This document shows positions 54,618 to 64,000 of a stretch of 64,000 bases of DNA, one piece after another (within the stretch, counting starts at the first letter, position 1; each line of letters opens with the position of its first letter). A program made the position numbers and the translations under genes. Where the stretch lies: positions 186,001-250,000 of the forward strand of contig BDSI01000136.1 in NCBI GenBank assembly GCA_003117195.1, given 5' to 3'. The notes beneath the pieces were generated by a model, which was not told the origin of the DNA, did not search any database, and saw nothing but the letters and a program-made list of their open reading frames with translations. This stretch comes from Eudorina sp. 2006-703-Eu-15 (lineage: Eukaryota; Chlorophyta; Chlorophyceae; Chlamydomonadales; Volvocaceae).

Positions 54618-55532
54618 TCACTCATTCCGGTAGCCGCCGCTGCTGAAACCGCCATCGCTGGTTCCGTAGTCCGCGCTCTTGGGCGAAGGTCCCAGCGTCC
54701 GGTGGCTCTGCCGCCCGGGGTTCCCCGACTGCCGGTACTCGTTGCCTATGTTGTAGCTCTCCCGGGGCGGCAGCCCGCCGCTGGCTACGCCGCCGATGCT
54801 GCGCGATATGCTCTTGCTGGACGTCAGGCCCACGGGGCCGTCCTGGCTGGTGCTCTTCGCCAGCGGGCCGCCGCCATGCGGGATGCCGCCCGGGCCGTTC
54901 TCAAAGTCCTCCTCACCCTCAGGGATGGTGGGCGGGTAATCGCCCTGGGAGGCCGCGTACACGGGGTTGGCGGCCATGGCGCGGTCAGGCGGCGGCACGG
55001 TGTCCGGCACGTTCTGGAAGCCGATCATCTGGCGCGGTGGCCCCAGGCACATCATGACCATGCCGCTGATCAGCGCCACCACCACGGGCACCGTCCGCAC
55101 GATGGCGGCGTCGAACTGGGAGGTGCCGTCCTTGTCGCCCGACGGGAAAATGCACATGCAGACGGGGTTGGTGAAGAGCATGATCAGGACGAAGGCCGCG
55201 GTGGACATGATGCCGTGCACGTAGTCGCGGCCCTTGGGAAAGTAGTACTCATACACGCGGTCCTTGTCCTCCTCAGTGGGTAGGGAGAAGCAGAGCGGGC
55301 CGTAGTACGGCATGATCAGCACCCAAAATTTTTGCCCGTCTAGCGATGTGTACGTGTCGCTGAAGGACACGAAGAAGCAGACCACCGCGAAGAGCGCCAG
55401 CATTGCGATGACCAGAGCGCGCTCCTGCGGCTGGCAGTACGACGCGTCGTTGATGACCAAGTTCGCCAGGATTTGAAAGGTGGTGAGTGTGTGCGTGGGG
55501 AAGTAGTAGGACACGCGCGTGATGGCGTCCAT
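54618..55532 (-). CDS. DMP (DUF679) family membrane protein, intronless
   Basis: Membrane protein of 304 aa in a single exon. The N-terminal half has the DUF679 pattern: YYFPTHTLTTFQILANLVI, a conserved Cys in SYCQPQERA, then VVCFFVSFSDTYTSLDGQKF (FTDSF-like motif), and four hydrophobic segments near residues 14-30, 39-58, 104-125 and 141-162. The second half is a hydrophilic tail of about 135 residues rich in Gly, Pro and Ser, longer than in most land-plant DMPs. In Arabidopsis DMP8 and DMP9 act in gamete fusion, while others are linked to membrane remodelling and senescence; the role here is not shown by the sequence. The start MDAITRVSYYFPTHT is the first Met and leaves a short cytosolic N-terminus. 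Confidence 0.9.
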   Translation of the reverse strand: MDAITRVSYYFPTHTLTTFQILANLVINDASYCQPQERALVIAMLALFAVVCFFVSFSDTYTSLDGQKFWVLIMPYYGPLCFSLPTEEDKDRVYEYYFPKGRDYVHGIMSTAAFVLIMLFTNPVCMCIFPSGDKDGTSQFDAAIVRTVPVVVALISGMVMMCLGPPRQMIGFQNVPDTVPPPDRAMAANPVYAASQGDYPPTIPEGEEDFENGPGGIPHGGGPLAKSTSQDGPVGLTSSKSISRSIGGVASGGLPPRESYNIGNEYRQSGNPGRQSHRTLGPSPKSADYGTSDGGFSSGGYRNE

Positions 55533-56720
55533 GGTGCCGGCCCCAGCTACTGCGTTGGAATGCTGCTCTCAGCACCACAGACGCAGCTGGGGCCCTGGAG
55601 CTTCAAGAAGCGGCCCGCCGAGGGTGCCGCTCAGCGCCCGCCGAGATTCGCAAGCCACAAGTTCAAGTAGATATTAGCGCCTTGAGGGGAGGACAAGGGG
55701 CGGCAAGGGGGCCATCACGGCGGTCAAGCATTATACGACAGCGTTGTTGACGCGCGCGTTGGTATCGCATGAGTAAGAATTTCATGTATGTAACGTCCAT
55801 ACGAGAAATCTATCGCGCATACCAAGGTGATGAGCTGACACGGGCAAATGTCGGCATGCTGTGCGTGGTGTCATTTGCAGGCGAGAAGCGCAAGCAACCA
55901 TTTTGCATCATGACAAAACACAATTACCGAGAAGTATCGACGGGCTGAAGCATTGCACAAAGTAGCTGGGTCACGGCCATGAGCCGTCCGCTCCAAACCC
56001 AAACCCAGGCTCTAAGTCCACACTGTTACGTTTACCCGAATAGAATCATGCATATACGTCCATCTATAAAGTTACCTAGGCACAAGGGAGGTCCTGGATT
56101 CGATTCCAGCGAGCTAGCTGAAAGAAGCCGGTCAAGGCGAGTCGCGCAGGTGCCCCAAGCGCTGCATTCGCCTGACCAAAACACCAGAATCATGGTATCG
56201 ATATCCATTTCTTACCTTTGCGTATCCCAGATTGGCACGTAGAGTTCTGTCGAAATAGGTCCCAGGGCGCTCAACGCCCTGAGCGGAACTGCCACAAAAC
56301 TCTTTCTGGAGTTCGTTGTTTTGCTTCAAAAAAACGAAGCTCAAATTCAGTTAATGTGAGCAATTTGTTGCTCTCTGTTCCACAGCATTGCGCGATTTTA
56401 TACCCGGTTGACTGGTTTGGCAATCTTTTGGCGCATACATATACTTGTAAGAATTCGGCCAAGGCAACGATCATATCCAATCGACACTACGCCTCTGCCG
56501 CCAGGCTTCTGTTGTGCCGAACGCATTGGCACTACGCATGGTGCCCGTACAGGTATACCGAGAGTGGGGCCCTCAACGGCTCTTCACCAAAGGATTACTT
56601 ATGTTTTTTCTTTACAGCTTTCCTTTATAAACGGTGCATTGGCAAGGTGGCGCAACTTGGGAACGTGTTTCATCCTTATGTCGGTGAGCGTTGCGCCTCG
56701 CCCCTTCGGTGAGGTGCGTC
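55533..56720. other. Divergent intergenic region, DMP / UPL3-like gene
   Basis: 1.2 kb, AT-richer than the exons, no supported gene. A T-arm-like sequence near 56092-56110 was examined and rejected as a tRNA. A TATA-like box lies near the right end. Confidence 0.5.
56624..56631 (+). promoter_or_regulatory. TATA box candidate for the UPL3-like gene
   Basis: TTTATAAA 90 nt upstream of the ATG at 56721, giving an expected leader of about 60 nt. Confidence 0.4.
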
Positions 56721-59700
56721 ATGGAAACTAGGCGCTCCTCCAAGCGGAAGGAACGCGACGAAGCTCCTCCAAGCGGTGCTCAGCAGACTTCCCGAAAAAC
56801 TCAGCGTCTTGCCAAGGCCAGCCCAGCCGCCGGTGGAGAGGTCCAAGAGATTAACACTTCAGGAAACGCACAGCAATCGGTACCTGTGCGTGATCTAGAG
56901 ACCGGCAACTCGCCAAGCGGCGGCCCGGCAACTCGACTCCGTGCCAAACGGGCAGCAGCTGCAGCTGCTGCTGCCGCGTCACAGCCTCCTGCGACAGGTG
57001 CCGGTAGGGCGAAGCGGACTAGGGCGAAGCCGCGCGAGCCATCAGCAGAGCCAGAGGAGCGGCAGCAGGCAAAGGAGGAAACCGAGGTCGGATTGCCTCA
57101 AGCCGCGCCACCAGTTGCTCCTGGGGCACCGGCACAAGCACCAGCAGCAGCGACTGAGGCAGAGAAGACAAGCTCAGGAGCGCGTCGGCTGACGCCGTCC
57201 CAGCTGCGGGAGATGGCGAACCGACAGGGACGTAGTCAGGGCATGGACGACGACAAGGTAAACATCGAAAGCTATAAACAGGTTGTAGTCGAAATGCCAG
57301 CTGACACGCCCGAATAATTCTCTTGCACAGGATCTGGCCGAGGTTTTCGGTCGGAACTTTTCGGGTGCTGGAAGGTACGTCGGGGCGTCGGGCGTCGGAA
57401 GCCGCGCTCAAGAGATTTGCCATATGAGGCTCAACGCCGCTGTTGCCCCGTTGCTTCGCCTTGTTGCAGTGCGCTGCAAGGTCTGCTCCGCAAGCTCGGA
57501 GCTGGGTTTGACGACATGATGCCCATGGGGGGAGTGTCGGGCAGTCGCATGAAGGTAACACGGCACACGCCGCGTCACTTCTGGACCGTGCGCCCCGTGC
57601 CCCGTATGCAACCCGATCCGCCCATCAGCGTACGCAGCACGAAGGCCCGCAACCCCTTCTCCGACCCCCTAGCCGGCCTCGTCCGCCTGCGGGACCCCGG
57701 TCATAGTAGGACCCCCTGTGTGACCCAGATCAGATCAGGGGTCGTGGGCGAGCAGTTCCAGACGTGCGTCTCGCTACCGTAGCTCCTTGCCATGTGCCAG
57801 TGCCAAGTCTTGCGAGACCGCCCTGGTACCTCCTGAGACCTCCCCGGTTCCCCGAGTAACGAGGCATCTTCCGCGATGGGATCGGCGGATGCCGCTGCAG
57901 GCGATCATGCAGGGCCTTCGACAGTCAGACGACGAGGCTGCGCAGCTGTCAGCGCTGTCGGAGCTCAACGAGCTGCTGTCCATCTCGACGGAGGACAACC
58001 TGGCGGCCTTCCCCATCGAGAGCATGGTGCCGCTGCTGGTGAGGGCAGCATTGCAGCTCCCCTCACAGCCCTCACCGAACGTGTCATTGAATGGATATGT
58101 CGTGGGTGCGGTTAAATGCTCACGGATGAAGAAGAGCGATATCTTGCAGGTTGGGACGGCGTCGGTGCCGCCCTCGCCGCCCTTATAGATCGCAGCACGC
58201 ACTGACCACCAATTGTTACGGTGTAAGGAGGTGGCGGCACCCGCGAACAGTGCGCGCGGGCTATTGTAAGAGTGCGCCTGTGGCTATACGTTATGGTTGC
58301 TCGGCACACCGGCGTAACGGCCCTTGAGGGCGCTGTGCCGGGCTGTGTCGGGGTGTGCACGATGTCCATCGCGTCCGCGCCTCGTGCGGTGTTTGTCACC
58401 CTGTCGCTCACAGAGCACTTTGCGGTCTTTTCGTCGCATTCCCCAACAAGCTTCTGCCCTCGATCCCCGTGCAGATCCAGCTGCTGAATGCGGAGCACAA
58501 CCCCGACATCATGCTCATGGCCGCCCGCGCGCTGACCTTCCTGGCGGATGTGCTGCCGCAGTCGTGCGGCGCCATCGTGCGGCACGGCGCCGTGCCTGCG
58601 TTCTGCGCGCGCCTGCTGACCATTGAGTACATTGACCTGGCAGAGCAGTCGCTGCAGGTGCGCCCGGTGATGGAGCGACGGGGTGGCTGTCTGCCTTGCG
58701 ATTTGTTTGGGCGTTTGGGGGAGTTCTTTTGTTTGGGAGACTTCTAGGGGGAAAAAAGCTTTGCGGCATGAAGGGAGCCTAAGCCGCACAATGCCCCGGG
58801 CGAGCCAGCTGCCTACAGGCTTTTATAGCCTGATGGTTGGGGAAAGCGTCGTTGCGCCACGTGTAGTCTCCTTACCCGCCCCGCGCCCTCTCTTTCCCCG
58901 TGTGTCCCAACTGCTTCCAGGCGCTGGAGAAGCTGTCGCACGAGCATGCTTCGGCTCTGCTGCAGAACGGTGGCCTGCTGGCGGTAAGCGGTGCCACAAG
59001 GTGTCTCTCGCCCGGTTGGGACGTCCCTGCTGCCACTGGCCGGGGTCTTGCTCAAGGCTCCTCCGACCAGCGTGCAGGGCACACAGCAGAGCATTGGCAT
59101 GCAGGGGGGTCATGGGGCTTCATGGATGAGGGGTTTTGGGTTTACGCGGCTGTCGTGCTGTGCCCCACAGGTGCTATCCTACCTGGACTTTTTCCCCACG
59201 GGAGTGCAGCGCACGGCCACGGCCACCGCGGCGAACATTTGCCGCTCCCTGGCGGTGTCGCCCTCGGCCGCGTCCAGCTCCGTTGCGCAGTCGGCCGTCA
59301 AGGAGGCCATCCCGATCCTCACCGGCCTGCTGCACTACTCGGTCAGTGGGGTATATACCGTCCGTTAAGCTGACATTTTCCGCTCATGAACCCGATGTTT
59401 CGCCATGCGCCACTCTGTGTTTGACGCGGTCGGGCCCCGGTGGAAGTCCTGCAAACGCCCAAGCGAGAATGAGATCTGGGTTTTTTTCCGATGTGGGTTT
59501 TTTCCGGGGTCGGTGGGGGCAGGGCCAAGGCAGGCTGCTGTGAAAGAGATGGGTCAGCACGGCCGTGGTGTCGGGAGCTGGCCCACCGCGCGGTAAGACA
59601 CTCCGTAGCCCGATTGTGTGAACGATTGCGCGGCGGATGAGGCCGTGAGGTCAAAGAGGCGATGACGTCAGAGCTGACCCAAGGGCCTGGTCTCGCTGGA

Positions 59701-62700
59701 CGTCGCTGCCTGCTGCGCTGCAGGACGCAAAGGTCGTCGACAACGCGTGCGTGTCGCTGTCGTACATTGCGGAGGCGTCCGCCGGTCAGCCGACGCTGCT
59801 GGAGGCGCTCACGTCGGGGGGCCTGGTGGGGCAGGCCCTGCAGCTGGTGGGTGCCACGTCGGGTAACTTTGCGCTGATGCGCTGGGGAGGGGGCTCCTCC
59901 GGACGGGGATGGCCGGAGGCCGTAGTGACCTGGACGGCGACCCATCGCGTATTGGTGGTGGGCAATAGTGACAGGGCCTGCGTGCTTGTGCCTTGTCTGC
60001 GCTGACCAGATCCACCAAAAATTCAAAACCAGATTCAAAAAGTAGGTATGTGTTTAGCAGATACACGGTCACGCCCGTGTGCGATTCTGGGGGTCGCCGT
60101 GGATCACCCTTGCAACTGGGTCGCACACGCTCCACTCCCGAACTCCGTTGGCATCTTGATGATCTTGATGCCGTGCCTACCCCTCGGATGTCAACCCCTC
60201 GCCCACGGATGTCCAGATCTCTCTGAGCGAGTCGGGCGCGATGAACAGCCAGCTGAGCCTCTCGACGTACTACGGCCTCCTGAAGCTGCTCGCAACCGCC
60301 GCCGCGAGCTCGGCCTCGGTGGCCACCACGCTGCTGGGCGCAGGCGCGCTGGCCACCGTCCGCACGTTGCTGGCCACCTCGCCGCTGATCATGGCGGGCC
60401 CGGGCGCGGGCGGCAGCGCGCTGCTGCGCACCCCGGACCAGATGCACGACGTGCTGGGCCTGCTGTCGGAGCTGCTGCCGCCGGTGCCGGACTCCCAGGC
60501 GCTCCTGGCGTCAGGCGCCGCCGTGGAGCTGCCCGCAGCGGCGCCGGCGGCGTCGGCGGCAGCGGCGGCGGTCACGGAGGGCGCGGCGGGAAGCAGCGGC
60601 GGCGGCAGGCGGCAGGGCACGGCGGCGCGCGGCGCGGAGCTGCTGTCCTACCTGGCGGCCAACCCGGCGCTGACGGCGCAGCTGTGCAATGAGGTGCTGC
60701 CGCTGGTGCTCAGCAGCTACAGCGCGACGGTCATCTCGGAGGTGCGGAGGGGGGCGATGAGGTGGTGGTGGTGGTGGTGGTGGTGGTGATGGTCAGGGCT
60801 TCAGCCCTGGGGATGAGGGTGCGCCCCCTTGCCCCGTGATATGCTCTGATCGGCCCGGAAGACGAGGGCGTGCTTTGCGCTTTTGGAGAACCGAAGGCGC
60901 CCTCCCCTGACGACGGGTCTTGCGACCTCCTGACCCGACCAATGGCAGCTCCCATCGATTAGCCACCCGCGTGTGCGTCGCGCGTTCGTGCCGTTGAACC
61001 GCCGCTCATGTCCGCCCCCTGCGTTGCAGGTCCGCGCACGCTGCCTCCGGGTGCTGCTTCAGGTCCTGGTCGCCTGCCCAGCCGCCCAGCTGAAGGAGGC
61101 GCTGCGGGACCTGCCCCTCGCGGCCTTCCTGGCGTCGCTGCTGGCCGCCCGCGACACCGCCACCCTGGCGGCGGCGCTCCACTGCTGTGAGGTGCTGATG
61201 CTGCAGCTGCCGGACGTGTTCAAGCACGTGTTTCTGAAGGAGGGTGTCGCGCACGCCATCGAGCAGATCGCGGCGTCGGCACCGGCGGCCGGGACGGGGC
61301 CGGCGGCGGCGGGAAGCCCCCAGCCCGCAGTCCCCCTGCCGGCGATGGCGGCGCCGCCGAACGCGTCGCGCGGGACTGCCGCGGCGGCGCCGGCGGCCCC
61401 GGCTGACGAACCGCGCCGAGGTCAGTGGAGCGCGGTGACGGACGAGGGAGGGCGCATTTTTGCTACACTTGCTAGCCGGGGTGGGAAAACATGTACGGAC
61501 AAGCTACCCTTCAAGGATATTCACACGACCTGTTATTATCGTCCTCCTGCCTGCCTGGTGCCGAAACGATCCCCGGGTCAGGTCACTCACCGGGTTCCTT
61601 TGCATGGTTCCATCCATGATTTCGTCCTCGCAGTGACACGGTCTTCGCTGCTGTCCGCCGCCGCGCGCGAGGAGAAGGCCTCCACGGCCTCTGCCGCCCT
61701 GGCGGCCGCCGCTGCAGCGGCGCAGGCGGCGGCTGCGGCGGCCGCCGCCGCAGCCAGCGCCGCAGGCGCGTCGCGGCCGCCGCCCAGCAGCCCGGGCGGG
61801 GCATCGATGCGGTCCTCCCTGGCGGCTCGCGCCCTCCGCTTTAAGAAGGCGCACTACGACTCTGAGTGCGGAGCTCCGGAGACGGAGGGCCTTGTGCAGG
61901 TGAGGAGCCCTACGGCTGCGGAGTGCAGAGGATTTTCTGAGGTCGCCCTTGTTTCCTGGCGGCAGCTTGGGCAGCAGCAGGGGGAGGCCTACCCTGCACA
62001 TTGACGGGCCCTTACCATAGGCCAGGCGGATACACCACGTATGGGTGTGATGCTGGGCAGGTATCGCATTAGTTTATCTTGTTGTAAGCACGAACTAGTC
62101 GAGAGGACCAAGTAGTCGTGAGGACGAACTAGTGGTGAGAACGGTTGCTACGGTGACTACGGTAGTTGGCGCTCACGAACCAGTGGATGGGGTCAGTCAG
62201 GCGTTTGGAAAGCCTTCCAGGCGCTGCGGCAGGTTGCCCAGCACACGGCAACTTGACATGTGCTTTTTTTCTGACGACCCGAGTGTGGCACCCCCCCCTC
62301 CCTCCCATCGTTCCCTTGGTCCCGGACGGCGCGCAGGTCCGCACGTTGCTGCTGCAGCTGCCGTCGGCGCCCACAGCCACCCTGTCGCAGCTGCTGATGG
62401 TGATGGGGGCAGCCAACACGACGAGCAGCAGCAACACAGCGGTGCCGCCACAGGGCCTCAGCGTGTCCGTGTTTGAGCTGCTCAACAGCGGTGGGTGGGG
62501 CGGGAGCACAGCAGCCATGCTTGTTCAACGGGGGGCGCGTGGGTGCGTTCAAGCTGACTCCGGGGGAGGGTCAGGTGCCGCACTAAAATCGTCTCAGCTT
62601 GGGTGCCTGGGCTTGAGCGCGGAAGGACCCAGACCCAGGCCCAGAGAGCGGACCTTCCACGGGGGGCGTCGGGGAGTATGTGATCGAGAGTAACGCTAAG

Positions 62701-64000
62701 CTCTCAGCTGAGGAGATTTGTAGAATTAGAGGATCATGTAGGTAGAATTGTGGTATCTGATTCCTCGCTGAGGACTTCTCATCCTTTGTGACTCTGTGCA
62801 GGAGCCGTCAAAGCCCTGTACGATTACCTAACCGGGAAAGACCTGCCCGACGCCAAATCGTCGGCCGCCGCCGCGGATGAGCGCGCGACCGCCGTCCTGC
62901 GCCGCATCGCGGCGCTGACGCGCGCGGGCCTGACGCCCGCCGACGGCGCGGCCTGCAACCCGCCGCTGGCCGGTCTGGTGCGGAAGCTGCAGGCGGCGCT
63001 GTCCAGCGCGGAGACCTTCCCAGTGCACTTCGGCCGCGCGGCGCCGCCGTCGGGTCTCGGCGGCTTCCGTGGCGGCGGCGGCGGCGGGGGGTACGGCAGT
63101 CGCGGCGGCAGCGCGGGGAGCGGCAGCGCGCTGAACCCGGGCAGCCTCAGCAGCGGCCTGTCGATGCTGACGCACCCTTTTAAGCTGCGGCTGTGTCGCG
63201 CCAATTCGGACAGCAGCCTGCGGGACTACTCGTCCAACATTGTGCTGATCGAGCCGCTGGCGACCATGACGGCCATTGAGGAGTTCCTGTGGCCTCGCGT
63301 CTATCGGGGGGGCGCCTCCGCCATCGCCGCCCAACAGCAGCAACAGCAGCAACAGGGGTCGGCGGCAGCAACCGGGAACACCGCCGCCGCCGCTGGCGGC
63401 GGCGGGACTGCGCCGCAGGCCGGCGGCGGCGCTGCGGAGGGCGGCGGCAAGGGCGGTGGCAGCGCGGCGCAGCCGGCCAAGGGCAATGCCGGGGGCAGGG
63501 CAGCGGCTGCTGCTGCGGCTGCTGCTGGAGCACCCCCATCCCGGTCGCACCCCATCCCTGTGGATGAGGGGGGGGCCTCCAACCGGCGCGTGACTCGCTC
63601 CCAGGTACTTCCTTCAGCGGCTGTTGGCCCCTTGCCCTTGCGCAGTCACGTCTGGGCGTGCTAGTCGCAAGGGAAGGTCCGGTCGCAGCGCCGGTTTACC
63701 TGTGTAGTGTGTAGGGCGGCATGCCACCGCATAGCCCCGTGGGGGGGGGCGCGGTCGGCAGCGGTGCGCGTCAGTTGCGGAGCTGCCCACACGGGGGACG
63801 GCGCGAATGAACACGGGCCGCGCTTGAGACGGTCCGGACCTGGGGATGGGTGCGATGGAAAGGACAGCCCTGCATCTGCAGCCAGCACATGCCTGGCTGT
63901 CGTCAAATAGTTATCACGAAACATAACAATGGCCTAATCCCTAATCCCACGTCCTCCACGGCCCCCCACCCCTCGTGAAGGCCGCGCGCGAGCGGGCCGA
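56721..64000 (+). CDS. UPL3: HECT E3 ubiquitin ligase, UPL3/TRIP12/UFD4 type, N-terminal part
   Basis: Armadillo-containing HECT ligase; the HECT domain lies beyond the right edge. Exons: 56721-57257, 57331-57374, 57470-57554, 57901-58038, 58475-58657, 58921-58983, 59171-59341, 59724-59846, 60217-60741, 61030-61420, 61634-61899, 62337-62490, 62802-63604, then an open intron. All phases join, giving about 1,120 aa. The N-terminus METRRSSKRKERDEAPP is basic and disordered. Family landmarks: LLRKLGAGFDDMM, IMQGLRQSDDEAAQLSALSE, LLSISTEDNLAAFPIESMVP, NPDIMLMAARALTFLADVLP, LTIEYIDLAEQSLQALEKLS, GVQRTATATAANICR, VVDNACVSLSYIAEA, and the diagnostic HPFKLRLCRANSDSSLRDYS followed by IVLIEPLATMTAIEEFLWPR. 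Poly-Ala/Gly/Gln inserts (for example near 63330-63530) enlarge the linkers. Armadillo exons mostly begin and end in phase 0. Orthologues regulate trichome endoreduplication (KAKTUS) in Arabidopsis; the role in algae is unknown. Confidence 0.93.

Noticed and set aside
56092..56112. tRNA T-arm-like sequence CTGGATTCGATTCCAG
   Set aside because: The loop is one base short for a canonical T-arm, and no D-arm or anticodon stem is found upstream; at most a degraded tRNA or SINE tail.
60757..60791. Poly-Trp frame after the UPL3-like exon ending at 60741
   Set aside because: The TGG run lies after a consistent donor (GAG|GTGCGG) and before the next in-phase exon, so it is intronic.

Overview
The window looks like nuclear DNA of a volvocine green alga (Chlamydomonadales). 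It is very GC-rich, with many short GT-AG introns, dense micro- and minisatellites, poly-Ala/Gly/Gln linkers inside conserved proteins, and a TGTAA poly(A) signal after one gene. The proteins match plant and algal versions of eukaryotic families. The exact species cannot be read from the sequence. Almost every gene is split, so I built exon models by hand from conserved motifs, splice sites and phase continuity. In the models for PRI1, CSL4, the RING-CH protein and the UPL3-like ligase all exon phases join; the helicase, DGK and LFO1-like models are good but have stated weak spots.

Layout. 1-1808: tandem repeats, no supported gene. 1809-13706 (-): large UvrD/SRS2-type DNA helicase, 19 exons. 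14094-16108 (+): plastid-targeted LFO1-like IsdG-type heme-degrading protein with the Asn-Trp-His triad. 17392-22527 (-): catalytic (small) subunit of DNA primase, 13 exons. 22528-24914: divergent intergenic region with two doubtful coding relics. 24915-35648 (+): diacylglycerol kinase with two C1 domains and long linkers. 37787-38577 (+): four-exon gene for a small secreted or membrane protein of unknown function. 38994-40250 (+): intronless mitochondrial carrier, SAM-carrier-like. 43303-47160 (-): exosome cap subunit CSL4, 7 exons. 47770-51774 (+): RING-CH protein without membrane segments, 7 exons. 54618-55532 (-): intronless DMP (DUF679) membrane protein. 56721 to beyond 64000 (+): N-terminal part of a UPL3/TRIP12-type HECT ubiquitin ligase; the HECT domain lies outside.

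The genes do not form one pathway; this is ordinary gene-rich nuclear DNA with genome maintenance (helicase, primase), RNA decay (CSL4), ubiquitin signalling (RING-CH, UPL3-like), lipid signalling (DGK), heme turnover and transport. The most unusual feature is a dispersed element of about 45 nt with the core TGTCTACCAATTTCCTATA. I found ten recognisable copies, all inside introns of three genes, mostly next to a splice site. Next come a tandem array that repeats a 3' splice acceptor plus the first codons of a DGK exon, a primase lacking one of the clustered zinc cysteines, and an intronic cluster of GC-rich hairpins in the LFO1-like gene.
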